A stretch of 64,000 nucleotides of DNA from Megalonaias nervosa (GCA_016617855.1 JAECUM010004447.1:102915-166914); one strand, 5' to 3'. Numbered from the stretch's first letter, positions 23,395 through 34,830 are shown. The notes: generated from the letters alone by a model not told the origin. A program made the numbers and translations.

Positions 23395-24190
23395 GAATAT
23401 GTAACATATTATGGGTTTTGGTCAGTGGGTGTGAATATGTAACACTTTGCAGATTTTGATCTCTTGGTTTTGGTTAAGGGATGTGAATATGTGATGCATT
23501 TTGGGTTATAACACTTAGGTTTTGGTTAAGGGGTGTGAATATGTAATGCATTTTGGGTTATAACACTTAGGTTATGATCAAGGGATGTGAATATGTAAAC
23601 AAATAATCTACTTCAGTCAGAGACATAAGAGTGTTCTTACTGGTTATATCTACATCAAGCACGATACAAAGATAGGACCGATTTTATCAAAATTTTCAGT
23701 GACATGAACCCTTCCATAAAGTATTTTCATCTGAAACCCTCTTTGACAGTTTCTGCTTCTAGATCAGGGGTGAGAATGTGTAACTCCTTTTGGGTTATGA
23801 CCCCTAGGTTATGGTCAGTGGGTGTAAATATGTAACACATTTTGGGTCATGACCCCTAGGTTATGGTCGGGGGTGTAAATATGTAACACATTTTGGGTCA
23901 TGACCCTTAGGTTATGGTCAGGGGGTGTAAATATGTAACACATTTTGGGTTATGACCCCTAGGTTATGGTTATGTTTGTGTAAAGATATAACATGAACCC
24001 TAGGTCATAGTCTTGGGTGTGTATCTATGTAACACATTTTGGATTATGTTCCCTAGATCATGGTCTGTAGGTGTGAATATGTAATGCATTTTGGGGTTAT
24101 GACCCCTTGGTCATGGTCTGTAGGTGTGAATATGTAATGCATTTTGGGGTTATGATTGGTCATGGTCTTGTGATGTGAATATGTGATGAA
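23395..24190 (+). repeat. Minisatellite, unit about 55-60 bp, about 13 units
   Basis: Units contain TAGGTTATGGTCAG, GGGTGTAAATATGTAACACA and TTTTGGGTTATGACCC. Part of the array (about 22540-22598) lies on the other side of the family A copy 4 insertion. A composite-repeat tail copy (CAAATAATCTACTTCAGTCA to CTTCTAGATC, 23595-23765) is embedded. Confidence 0.85.
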
Positions 24191-24394
24191 AAGCTTGGGG
24201 ATATTTTTATTGCAATTGTTATTTGTATAATACAATGGATTTAAAATTTTTAGTGAACACAAATTAAAGGAAGGAAGACTTAATGTACACCAAATAGTCA
24301 CAGACACATGATAAACAATTGAAAACATTTTGGTTGCAGTAATATGTGGCATATATGATGAATTTATTGCCAGGTGGATGTGACAATACTTGAA

Positions 24395-24665
24395 TTGGGA
24401 ATAAGTAACTGGTTACTTATTCCATATTAAACTGGTAACTGGTTACTTATTCTTCATTCAATCAGAAATAAGGAATAAGTAACCAACTTGATGTCAGTCA
24501 GGTTGGTTACTTATTCCTGATAATCAATAAGGAATAAGTAACCATTTTCCGATTCAATAAGGAAGAAGTAACCATTTTCCAATTCAATAAGGAATAAGTA
24601 ACCAGTCACTTATTCCCTAATCAAACATTTTGACATTGAGTTGGTTACTTATTCCTTATTTCTGA
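24395..24665. repeat. Array of GGAATAAGTAACC palindromes
   Basis: At least eight half-units GGAATAAGTAAC and their complements GTTACTTATTCC alternate, with spacers AACTTGATGTCA / TGACATTGAGTT that are also inverted. Such DNA could form cruciforms or hairpin RNA. Related arrays occur at 15110-15290, 27036-27150 and 34610-34830. Confidence 0.85.
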
Positions 24666-24859
24666 TTCATTAAGTTACCACTTACTTATTGCTGATTGAA
24701 AAATGCTACAAATTTGAACACTTCTCAGGGCATTCATAACTAGTGGCCCACACGTTGATCCCTATAATATGTTGAGACGAAACAATAATCTAATTCAGAG
24801 ACATTCAAGTGGTCTTATTGGTAATAGCTATATAAAACTGGATACAAAGATTCAACCAA

Positions 24860-25274
24860 TTTTGTTAAAGTTTTCTATTACATGAACCATCTTTAAAGTA
24901 TTTTCATCTGAACCCCTCTTTTGACAGTTTCTAGTTAGGGATTTCCTCAAATAGAAGGAAAGTTTACAGAAAATCTGTCCAGCCAGATATATGAGAGCTA
25001 TAAGAAAGTTTACAAGAATGTTACGTTTCAAATTCACATATGGAACAACCTCTCCTTAAAGAAATTTGACACTGAAACATCTTTAAATTTTCACTAGAGC
25101 GGTAGTTTTGACCCAAAAGGAAGTCTTAATAATGTTACATGTAATCAAGAGGAATCAGAGAGTAGGAGTACTGTTACAGACAAGTTTAAAGAAAATTTGT
25201 TGAGTTTATTTCGAGACATAGGGAATTCAATATTTGGTTGGCATTATATAATCCACAAGGAGACTGCCTCTTCA

Positions 25275-25336
<62 letters not shown>

Positions 25337-25640
25337 TACATTTCACCCCTAAAATGATTTTGGCATCATTTGTTCTTTGATAGTTTGTATGTAGTGATAT
25401 AATTAACTCCCAAATGAAGTATTAATGAAGTTCATTGAGAGCAATCAGCAAAACATGGATACCTGCAGAATTAAATTGTTACAGACAGATTGCGGCCAAT
25501 TTTTGCATTGACTGAACCTCTGCTTGGAGAATTTTTATTTCAACCCCTGTTTGAAGGTTCCAATTTTGACGTCCCTTTTGCCAGTAGAGAAAGCTAATGA
25601 AAAGATTTGTCAAGCTGATTTTGAGAAATTAGGGGCTAAC
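24860..25640 (+). repeat. Satellite-like dispersed repeat (about 330-bp family), + orientation
   Basis: Contains the phrases CATCTGAACCCCTC, TTTGACAGTTTCTAGTTAGG, AATAATGTTACATG and TTGAGTTTATTTCGAGACAT shared with 30400-33880. It is interrupted by an (AT)n tract. No coding content is seen. Confidence 0.6.
25275..25334. repeat. (GT)n(AT)n microsatellite
   Basis: Short GT run followed by about 24 AT dinucleotides. It sits just after CTGCCTCTTCAGT in the satellite-like repeat, at the same unit position as the microsatellite at 52532-52599 (there inverted). Confidence 0.95.
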
Positions 25641-26155
25641 TATCTTTTGCAGAGATGCATCTAAACAGAATGATTGCATCATTGCCACTAAAATACTTCG
25701 TGTGTGCACAAATTCATATTTGCCATGTGCCATATGTTGCACAAAAATTTGGTGATGAATGCAGTTTCCATATTTGACTACACACGTTTAAAAACATAAA
25801 CTGAAAAGAAAAGAGAAGACCCATCAGTGATGTTAAATGTGGCTATGTTGCTATTTGCATGACCCTTTCCACCAACAACTAAACACCTCTATCCCCACAA
25901 ACACATGAACTGTTGGTTCTACCTAGAAATTGTAAAAGAAAATGAACCACAAGCAAACCAACTGTATTGAAAGACAGTAAAAATTGGCACCTAGAATGGT
26001 TTTTTAAATCGTCTTAGTTTTCAAAGATAGTGTCCTCTGTAGTCACAACTAGTCACATGACAAACTATGTTGGTAAACAAAACATTCTTAGATTTTTTTC
26101 AAACAAAAGAAAAAGAAAAATGCTTTAATTCATTCATAAATGCTTCAGAGCAATA
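25641..26155. other. Intronic sequence, nothing recognised
   Basis: Apparently unique AT-rich DNA between two satellite-like blocks of opposite orientation. Confidence 0.45.
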
Positions 26156-26159
26156 TTGA

Positions 26160-26768
26160 TAGAATTTATCTGCATTGTTTGTGTTTCATATTTGAACCCT
26201 TCGCCTGTCCCTCATTTAGCTGATTGCTCTGGATGTAATTTGTCAAGACTTTTTTTGTTGGTCAAAAATATCCCTAGAGATAAAATTAATAAGGGGTTGA
26301 TGTCAAAACTCTTTAAAGAGGTGATGTTAGGGACCATATCTATATGCAAGATGTAATTCACTTTTGGCCTGTTTAATCCCAGCACCCCATATATTTTGCC
26401 CCCAATTTCTTGACATTGGCTCCACAAATCTTTTATTAACTTTGTTTACTGTTGGAACAGATCCCTAACTAGGAATTTTCAAACAGCAGGGATTGAAATC
26501 AAAATTCTCTAAGTATGGGTTTTCACGTTGCAAAGTTTGGCTTCATTCTGTCTAAAGACAGTTTAATACTGCTGGTATCAGTGAAGACCCTCCTGTTTTT
26601 CTGATTGCTCTAGGCAAACTTCATCCATACTGCTTTTGGGAGTCAAGTATATTCCTACATACAAACTGTCAAAAGAATGATCCTTGTCAAAATCATGTTG
26701 TGATCTGTAGGGTCCACGTATAGACTGAAGAGGTGATCTCCTTGTGGACTTCATTATACCAACCAAAT
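26160..26768 (-). repeat. Satellite-like dispersed repeat (about 330-bp family), - orientation
   Basis: Reads as the complement of the units at 30400-33880: GATTGAAATCAAAATTCTCT, AATCATGTTGTGATCTGTAG, GACTGAAGAGGTGATCTCC. Matching text in the same orientation is at 50905-54000. Minus-strand open frames here are not conserved. Confidence 0.65.
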
Positions 26769-26921
26769 GTGACTGGGTGGGACATCACGCTACATGTCTG
26801 CGGCATGATGCCCCAGTGCTAGATGTCACTATAAACTGCCACACTGCAGACATCGTAGCGATATGACTGAAAAATTGTTAAAGCTACATTAAAAATCCAG
26901 ATCACACACACAGACACACAC
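26769..26921 (+). mobile_element. SINE family 1, 5'-truncated copy
   Basis: Only the 3' half of the SINE body is present, starting TGACTGGGTGGGACATCACG and ending in a CA-rich tail. The flanks ACCAACCAAAT and ACCTACTAAAT look like a diverged target duplication inside the satellite repeat (undisturbed version near 53770). This suggests truncation at insertion rather than later deletion. Confidence 0.8.
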
Positions 26922-27035
26922 CTACTAAATATTGAGCTCCCTATATCTCAGAATTAGCCTGACGAATTTTCTTGAACTTTTCCTTCTGTTGGGGGAGATC
27001 CATAAGAAGTAAGTAGCCCACTGGCTGGGAAAATG

Positions 27036-27150
27036 TTTGAATTGGGAATAAGTAACTGGTTACTGACTTTTTATTGAATTAATAACTGGTTACTTATTCC
27101 TTATTCAATCGGGAATGAGGAGTTAGGAATAAGTTACCAACTTGATCTCA
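27036..27150. repeat. GGAATAAGTAACC palindrome array near exon d
   Basis: Contains GGGAATAAGTAACTGGTTAC, AACTGGTTACTTATTCC and GGAATAAGTTACCAACTTG. It ends about 105 bp before the exon d acceptor. Same family as 24395-24665. Confidence 0.8.
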
Positions 27151-27254
27151 ATTTACAGTATTCAAAATTTAACGATGTAAAAATAATTTAAGTCATCATA
27201 TTTGGTTTTGGCATGCCTGTACTGATTTTACTGATCTCTTTTCTCTTTTGTCAG

Positions 27255-27385
27255 ACGAACCAGAGTGAGATGCAGCAACTTCAGGACCAGTTTGAGAGAG
27301 TTCAGCAGGAACTTTCTGAGCTCCAAGCAGCCCAGCAGGAAAGCAACCTTGACCCACACAAGGAACTTCATGAGTTACACAAATG
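27255..27385 (+). CDS. NDC80: NDC80 kinetochore protein, internal exon d
   Basis: A 131-nt exon (43 codons plus two bases) lies between acceptor TTTTGTCAG and donor GTAAGA. The peptide reads TNQSEMQQLQDQFERVQQEL and ends ...ELHELHKW, the tryptophan codon being split with exon e. Heptad-like spacing and Gln/Glu richness fit the distal coiled coil of NDC80, close to where NDC80-NUF2 meets SPC24-SPC25. The phase (ends TG, next exon begins G) agrees with exon e. Confidence 0.88.
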
Positions 27386-27860
27386 GTAAGACTCTAAAGT
27401 TGAAACTCATTGTACTTTAAAGGGGCTGTACTGCTTAGGTTTTTTTTTAAATTTCTTTGCTTTCATTTTGTTTGTATCAAAATGTCAAAAAATTGTGAAA
27501 CCAAGTTCACGTTCAATCTAATAAGGCAGAAAATTGCATTTAAAGATGGCCAAACTTCAATGTATATAGGGCTTTCCTCATCTAAAAATAGAGCTGGACT
27601 ACAATAATATGATCAGGCAACAAATCAAAATTGCAATCCTGTGTAAACTGTGTGAGAGTGGATGATGATTAATTTATGGGATGAGCAAAAACTACTGCTG
27701 TCATCAATGTGATGAAATAGTTTTAATACATGGTAATGTACTTTCCTTGAAGTAAAGCTGTTTTTATGATCAGTTTTAGAGCATTAGATAAAGGTAGTAA
27801 TTTATTTGGTAATGCTATCATGGGAGTCATCTCAGAGCATTACCAATTGAAAGTTAATGT

Positions 27861-27902
<42 letters not shown>

Positions 27903-28786
27903 ATAAAAGAATAAAAGGATCAGCCCTCTATTTATTTATATGGTACACACACATACACATCCAAAATTTACCCATAGTGCAAGTTTAATGTTAATAAGTC
28001 AGTCTGTATAAATCCCATATACTGCCAACTTAACAGCATGATATTATAAACAGTATTTTGAACAAGTTGTAACTGTTGACTCTTTGCACAAAAACGAAGG
28101 GGATTATCAAGGGGTAAAGGAAACATACCCTAAAAGAACCAAGGAGGGTTCACTGGGCTTCGATTGAAATAACAGTAAAAAAAATATAAAGAAAATAATC
28201 TGCAAGTTAAAGTTGGTTTAGGGATTTTTTTTCTCCAGGTTGCATTAAGCTCAAGGATTGCCCAATTAATTTTAAGAGGTTGGAGTTGGAATATTTTAAC
28301 ACCAAAACTGCAGATTTCCAGCTTCAGATAGCTTTCAGAAAATCTTGCATTAAATTGTGACTTTATTGGGGAAAACATTTCATTTGATGATCTTTTGCAA
28401 AAGCTTTTAAGTGCCGGTTTGGGCACAGAACAAAATGATAATGACCTGAGAACTGAGACCTGTCCTTACAGATAGGTCCATGAAAATGCCAAGTGACAAC
28501 ATCAAATTATGATGTGCAGCTATACCAAGTTTTATATCTATTACTTTATTTAAAAGTTTGCAAGTTATAGCTTCAAACCAGTATGGTAATTTTCACCTCT
28601 GACCTTCAGATGAGAACAATGACAATGGCAAATTTTACACTCTTATCTTACATATATCTAAACGTTTACCAATTTTCATAGCACTACTTCTGTAAAATTC
28701 CGAGTTACACACAGCACACTAAATGTAACCCTAATCTGTGACCTTAACATTCAAGAACACTTTCTTAACTCTCAAGAACACATTCT
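27386..28786. other. Intronic sequence with (TC)n tract
   Basis: AT-rich. A pure (TC)n tract of about 32 bp lies at 27866-27897. No gene was recognised; the minus frame 28130-28426 has no known motif. Confidence 0.5.
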
Positions 28787-29002
28787 TTAGTTCCCATGTG
28801 TACATATACAACATCATCCAGCCAATAGGTTAGTTTCAGTTAGTTCCCATGTGTACATATACAACATCATCCAGCCAATAGGTTAGTTTCAGTTAGTTCC
28901 CATGTGTACATATACAAAACATCATCCAGCCGATAGGTTAGTTTCAGTTAGTTTCCATGTGTACATATACAAAACATCATCCAGCCAATAGGTTAGTTTC
29001 AG
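28787..29002 (+). repeat. Minisatellite, unit 53-55 bp, 4 copies
   Basis: Four near-identical units begin TTAGTTCCCATGTGTACATA and end CAATAGGTTAGTTTCAG. The two later units carry an extra AA, so units form two sub-types. Confidence 0.92.
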
Positions 29003-29209
29003 TCCACCTTCCACACAGAATAATTTTGGAAGAATTGTACAAAATTAGACAAGTATCCATGCACTCAGATTCCACATTTACTTGAAGAACCAGGTGGACG
29101 GTGTCACTTGTTTAGTTTTAGCATGGGAAGATTGCTTGTGTAAACATCAAATTCAGTGTAATCCAAAGTGAAATACAGGACAAAAGCTAGAATTAGGTAA
29201 ATGACATAA

Positions 29210-29800
29210 CACTGCTTATAACCATGTTTCCAATCTAGACAGCTAAGGGTATGGCCTGATCCAAGGGCCAAGCTTTCAATTATATATAGTTCTAGGATGG
29301 AGATCGTAACATTTTCAGTTTTTGAGCCAGGGTCAAGCTCCCAACCCTAGGATCTGTGCTGGACACATGTTTAATTTTGTTTCCACATGCCCTTCAGACC
29401 TGTATATAGTTATAAGCTGGGGACCCCAACAGTTTCCAAGTGATGACCCAAGAACAAGTCTCCTTCTTCAGGGTCTGTACTGAAAATGTGTCTGATTTCT
29501 TCTAATGTCCTTCAACCAGTATATAGTTGGAAGGTGTGGATCTCAACTATTTACAAATTATGACTTATTGGCAAATCCACAACCTAAGGTCCATGACCCA
29601 CGGTCTGTACTGGAGATACCGGTATATCAAGTTCTGCCTTATGTCCTTCAGACCTATATAAGGTTACTGACTGGGGATTTCAACAGTTTCCAAGTTGTTA
29701 CCCAAGGCAAGCATACCCACAGGACCGAAGAGTATAACCCTAAAGCCCAATGCAGATGTCATAAGATGGACTTGAAGATAACAGACCAACTTTTAGATTT
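29210..29800 (+). repeat. Degenerate tandem repeat, unit about 120-150 bp
   Basis: Four diverged units share CCTTCAGACCTGTATATAG, TGGGGACCCCAACAGTTTC, and GGTCTGTACTG phrases. The open frame at 29505-29813 crosses unit boundaries and is not conserved. Confidence 0.6.
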
Positions 29801-30739
29801 CCACCAAGAATAATCCAGAAATCTAGATTTTGCTTGGTGGTGGTGGTGGTGGGGGGGGTTACAAAGTTTAAGGTCACTGTGACTGAAAGAATAAATATTC
29901 TTTCAATAAAGTGACATTAGTTTTGCATTACATAAGGACCAAAACTTTGTGGGTGGCTTGAACTTAAGGTAAGGAAGAATTCTATCAATTTAGGGATCAA
30001 AAAGTTCAAAGGTCAAGGTCACTAACAGAAGAATGGTTTCTGCACAAAAATTTCAGTTGTCTACATAGAAGAATGTCAAATGGTGGATGGGTGTATAATT
30101 AATGTGCTATTCACAGTATTCTAGTTAGTTCACAGAGGCCTACTTTTTACACCTCATTAAATAGGTTGGAATCTGGATGCTGCATCAAGTCAATTAGCAA
30201 AGAAAAGCAGACGGAATTCTTTTTTACAAAGTTATAACCCTTTTTTATGATCATCATTACCTTATCCAAGTCTTTAGTAATGGTTTGCCTAGAGAATTTG
30301 GAGAATATGTTTCAGGTTTTTAGATCTTCCCATTTTTGTAAGAAGGAGGATTATATGAAGGCAGGCCTACAAAAAGTCTCTTCATTTTTCATGTAATACC
30401 ATATATGGATACTACAGTGTACTCCTTAAAATGACTTTGACATTGATCATTCTTTGATATTTTGTACCAAGGGATATATTTGATCTGCAAAAGAAGTAAT
30501 GACAACATTCATTGAGAGCAACATAAGAAATAGGAGGGTCCTTATGGATATCGGCAATATTGAACTGGTATTGTGTGAACCCAAACTTTGCAATGCGCAA
30601 ACCCCTACTTAGAGAATTTTTATCTTAAACCCTGACTGACAGTTCCTACAGAGGGATCTTTTCGAACATACTGTAAGCAAAACTTAGATGCAATAAATTA
30701 TCGAGTTTATCTCAAAACAGATGGTTATACCATCTTTGG

Positions 30740-31254
30740 TAGCCAAGGTTCCAATGTGTTAACCCTGTCAACACCTTGGCAGATTGATCAGATATTTTAG
30801 TGCTTTATTATAGTGACATCTGTTGGATTTCATGAGTTGTCTCCCTTAGTATGTAATGCCAACTAACCAATAGCGTGTAACAGTGGTGCATTGTTACTTT
30901 TGTACATCAGCAGAAAATGGCAGAGGCAATTGACTTCAAAAGGATACTTTGTAAGTTTAACATTGAAAGTATGACTAAGTACCAGAGAAAAGCTATTACA
31001 GGTGTATTAGAGGAAAAGGATGTATTTTTACAAACACAGATGGGCAGTGGAAAATTGCTTATTTACCAGTTCATTCCACCTGTGTGCTCCCCTTGTATTG
31101 ATAATGTAGGAACACTTCAAATTTGAACATCCTGATTTTGATTGGATGTGCTGGCTTGCAGCCGCATCCAGAGAAATTCACAGACCTGAAGTACTGAATT
31201 ATCTAATCGATCCACCAAGGTGTAGATAGGGTTAACACATCAGAACCTTGGCTA
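30740..31254 (+). mobile_element. TIR element carrying a RecQ-like helicase N-terminus
   Basis: Terminal inverted repeats of about 43 bp are clear. The left end, TAGCCAAGGTTCCAATGTGT continuing to about 30782, pairs with the right end 31212-31254, whose complement starts TAGCCAAGGTTCTGATGTGT. The complements agree at roughly 85-90% of positions. A TA pair flanks GCCAAGG/CCTTGGC on both sides, so a TA target duplication is possible. The element sits inside the satellite-like array. Its only coding content is the helicase fragment at 30917-31126, so it is non-autonomous as it stands. Helicase-carrying DNA transposons (the AcademH lineage) are known from animals; whether this belongs there is untested. 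Confidence 0.7.
30917..31126 (+). pseudogene. RecQ/SF2-type helicase N-terminal fragment
   Basis: Seventy codons begin with an ATG in a plausible start context (AAAATGG). The segment SMTKYQRKAITGVLEEKDVF has the layout of helicase motif 0 (a Q in 'YQ..AI..VL.GKDVF'). QMGSGKLLIYQ is a Walker A/motif I variant in which the usual T is M and the residue after K is L instead of S/T. RecQ-family and related SF2 helicases use this P-loop to bind ATP, so the altered K-[ST] position suggests loss of activity. The frame stops before motif Ia and no DEAH box follows within the element. It lies between the TIRs of the element at 30740-31254. Confidence 0.65.
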
Positions 31255-32744
31255 GTGAAGATGGAGGCTAAACATACTGGATGTATAATAGAGGTTATAT
31301 ACATATGAGCCCCAACATCTCCCCCCCCCTCTTAAAGAATTTTTATTTTAAACTTTGAAATTTTAATTTGACAGTATGTTCAACCCATAAAAGAAGTCTT
31401 GACAAATTTCATTGAGAGGAATTAAAGAAAGAAGGGGCAGCTTATGGGTAGTGGGTATGAAAGACACAATGTGCATCAATTCTATCAATATTTTCTACTA
31501 ACTGAACCCCTACTTAGAGGATTTTGATTTCAGTGCCTCTTGGAAAGTGTCTTCGTAATTATCTGTTCAAATAGTAGGAAAAGCTTGAAGAAAATTTGTT
31601 GCACTGATTTTGAGAAATTGAGGGCTAAAGTAACAAAACATGCCATAAAAGGATCAAAACTTACATATGTACATCAGTCCTAACATCCATCTTTAAAGCT
31701 CTATTACATAGGCCCTTTCTTGAAATTTTATCCCACGAAAAATGTCTTAACAAATTTCTTCGAGAGGAATCAGTGAAATAAGGTAAAATTGACGGATATC
31801 AATAGGAAAAACTTGTACAATGTTGATCGACGCTAACAATATTTTGTACTAACTGAACCCCTATTTAAAGAACTTTGATTTCAATGCTGCTTGGAGTTTA
31901 TTGCTTGGGATGAAGAAAAAAATTCAAGAAAACTTTTAAAGCCAATTTCAAGAAATCGGGACCTCAGTATATGGTAGGCATCACAAAGCCCACAAGATTA
32001 CCTCTTCAGTCAATGTGTGAACCCTACAGTTCACTCCTAAAATGAGTTTCACTTGGATTCTTCTTTGATAGTTTGTATGTAGGGATATATTTGACTCTCA
32101 AAAGAAGTAATGATGAAGTTCATCGAAAGCAATAAAACATTTACAAGGGTCTATATAGATATGGGTAGTATTGAAGTGTCTGTCTTTTTACAGATTGTAA
32201 CCAAAGTTTCTGATGCATGAACTTGCTACTTTGAGAGCTTTTATTTTAACCCTTGTTTTACAGTTCTGAGTTAGGGATCTGTTCAGACAGTTGCCAAAGT
32301 TAATTAAAAATTTGTTGAGCCAATTTTGAGAAATTAGAGGGTAAATATATGGGCGGGGGGAATAATGCATGCCATAAAAGGATTAAATCTTCCCTATTCA
32401 CATGAGTGCTAACATCCACGCTTTAAAGAGATTTGACATGGACTCTTCTTTGAGTTTTTATCACTCTGGGGATATGTTTGACACATGAAATAAGTTTTGC
32501 TGAATTTCGTCAAGAGGAATTGGCAAAATAAAAATTGACAACTTATGGATACCACATATGAAAAACACATACCATGTGGATCGGTTCTATCAATATTTTG
32601 TACTAACTGAACCCCTACCAGAATGATTTTGATTTCAACAGCTCGTGGATAGTTTCACATCAGGGATCTGTTAGTAGTTGGAAAAGTTTAAAGAAAATTT
32701 TTGGAACTATTTCAATAAATTTGAGGACTACATATATGAGGAGC

Positions 32745-32935
32745 TACATGTGTAGGAGAATTGAATCTTACTTCTACATTTGTAAGAGAATTGAATCTTG
32801 CTTCTACACATGTAAGAGAATTGAATCTTGCTTCTACACGTGTAAGAGAATTGAATCTTGCTTCTACACGTGTAAGAGAATTGAATCTTGCTTCTGCATG
32901 TGTAAGAGAATAGAATCTTGCTTATACACAAGCCT
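32745..32935. repeat. Minisatellite, unit 30 bp, about 6 copies
   Basis: Unit GTAAGAGAATTGAATCTTGC plus TTCTACACGT is repeated about six times within the satellite-like array. The 30-bp period keeps frames open on both strands (32721-32975 +, 32728-32931 -); these are artefacts. Confidence 0.92.
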
Positions 32936-33888
32936 TAACATCCCATCTTTAAAGAGCTTTGACAGGAGCCTTTGATATTTTGCCTCTGAGGATAAGTTTG
33001 ACACACGAGAAGTTTTCATAAATTTTATCAAGAGGAATCAGCAAGGGACAACTTATGGGTACTGGATAGGAAAAATGTGTACAGTGTGGATTGATTCTAT
33101 CAATATTTTGTATTAACTGAACTCCTAAACAAAGAATTTTGATTTTGACTTCTATTTCAGAGTTCCTGGTAAGCTATCTGCTCCAGCAGTAGACAAAGGT
33201 TTGTTTTTTAAAATTGTTGAGAAGATTTTGAGAAATTTGGGGCTACATATATACATACATATACAGAGGGTACAATATAAATCCTAATTTCCCCACTTTT
33301 CACATGGATGAGTTTTTAAGATTTTATCTCTAGATATTTTTTCGACCTTGGTAAAAAGTCTTTACTAATTTTGTTAAGCAGAATCAGTGAAATAAGTGGC
33401 ATCTTACAGGTAAGGGTATGAAAAACACTTACAATGTTGATCTATTCTGTCAATATTTTGTACTCACTGAATTCCTCTTTAAACAATTTTGATTTCAATG
33501 CCTCTTGGACATTTTCACTTTAGGAATATGTTCCAATAGTGGGAAACATTTGAAGAAAATTTGTGAAGCCAATTTTGAGAAATTACAAGTTAATATATGG
33601 GGAGTTAAAACACATACCTTAAGATGATTAAATCTTGCTATGTACATCAGCCCTTACACCCCCTCTTAAATGAGCTTTGACTTGGACCCTTCTTTGAGAT
33701 TTTAGCTCTGGGGATATGTTCAGTCCACGAGAGATGTCTTCACCAATTTTGTCAAGAGGGATCACTGAACTAAGGGGCAACTTATAGGTATCGGTTATGA
33801 AAAAAAAATGTATTGATTCTATCAATATTTAGTACTAACTGAACCCATATTTTGAGGATTTTAATTTCAGTGCCTCTTGGACAGTTTG

Positions 33889-34420
33889 TCTCTTGATGAA
33901 CTTTGTCAGCGCTTCTTTTTGGGGTCGAACATATCCCTTTATAGAAACTAATGGGAGGATCCATGTCAAAATGAAGGGAGGATGAACTGTTTGGGTCCTG
34001 TAATGGACTTGCGTATTTATCCCCATTATGGTTTCAATGTAACTTGCACCCATTTCTCATAATTTGCTTGACAAATTATCTCTACATTATTCCTACTCTT
34101 GTGAAAGATCCCAAAGTAGAACTTTCATTGGGTAGTTGAAATCAAAATCATCAGAGTAGGTGTTCAGTAGATGCAAATTCTTGATAGAATCAGATCACTA
34201 TGTGGTAGAGACATAATCTGAATGATGGGTCAATGTCAAAATCATTTAAGGAGGGATATTTCATTTGTGGTTTTGAAAGGTATATTTACATAACTTTAAC
34301 TCTCAATCAGCTGGGCGAATGTTTTCGTAACATTTCCTTCTGTTGGAGCGCATCCATAACTAGAAACTGTCAGAGGATCACAGATGAAAATTCTTTTTAA
34401 AGTTTAAGGAAGAGTTGATG
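33889..34420 (-). repeat. Satellite-like repeat, - orientation block
   Basis: After the junction CTTGGACAGTTT|GTCTCTTGATGA the unit text is the complement of the preceding array, for example TTCTTTTTGGGGTCGAACAT and CATGTCAAAATGAAGGG. This head-to-head junction indicates an inversion or an inverted repeat arrangement. Confidence 0.65.
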
Positions 34421-34609
34421 TCACTGAAAATTTTAATATAATCTGTCATCTCTTTGCATCCAGCTTTATATAGCTGGTACCAGTTAGAATACTTGTAGTG
34501 CTGTGATTGAGGTAGGCTAATTAATTTGTCTTAACATATTATACGGCTCAGTATGAGCCAATAGCTGTGAATGCCCTGAAGAGCATTCATATTTGTAGAA
34601 TTTTGAATA

Positions 34610-34830
34610 ATAAGTAAGTGATAACCTTTTACTTACTGGATCAGGAATAAGGAATGCATAACCAACTTGATGTCGAAATGTTTGAATCCAGAATAAGTAA
34701 CTGGTTACCTATTCCTTATTAAATCAGTAACTGGTTACTTATTCCTTATTGAATTGGTAATAAGGAATAAGTAACCAACTTCATTTTCCTCTGTTGACAT
34801 TAAGTTGATTACTTATTCTTTTAAACCTTC
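34610..34830. repeat. GGAATAAGTAACC palindrome array abutting exon e acceptor
   Basis: Contains repeated AACTGGTTACTTATTCC, GGAATAAGTAACCAACTT and GTTGACATTAAGTTGATTAC. Its last half-unit (GATTACTTATTCTTTTAAACC) runs into the pyrimidine tract of the exon e acceptor at 34840. Confidence 0.82.

Larger units (their letters stand above)
30400..33888 (+). repeat. Satellite-like repeat array, about 330-bp diverged units, + orientation
   Basis: About ten units share TCTATCAATATTTTGTACTA, ACTGAACCCCTAC, GAATTTTGATTTCAATGCC, AATTTGTTGAGCCAATTTTG and CATGGACTCTTCTTTGAG. The array hosts a helicase-bearing TIR element (30740-31254) and a 30-bp minisatellite. Orientation flips at about 33888. No protein signal is seen; small minus-strand open frames are unit artefacts. 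Confidence 0.75.

Noticed and set aside
24395..27150. Fold-back transposon with inverted terminal arrays
   Set aside because: The palindrome arrays at the two sides begin with the same text (TTGAATTGGGAATAAGTAAC) in direct orientation; only the satellite blocks are inverted.
30917..31126. Functional helicase gene
   Set aside because: It stops after motif I, has an altered P-loop and is enclosed by transposon termini.
32721..32975. ORF with repeated CKRIESCFYT units
   Set aside because: Artefact of a 30-bp minisatellite open on both strands.
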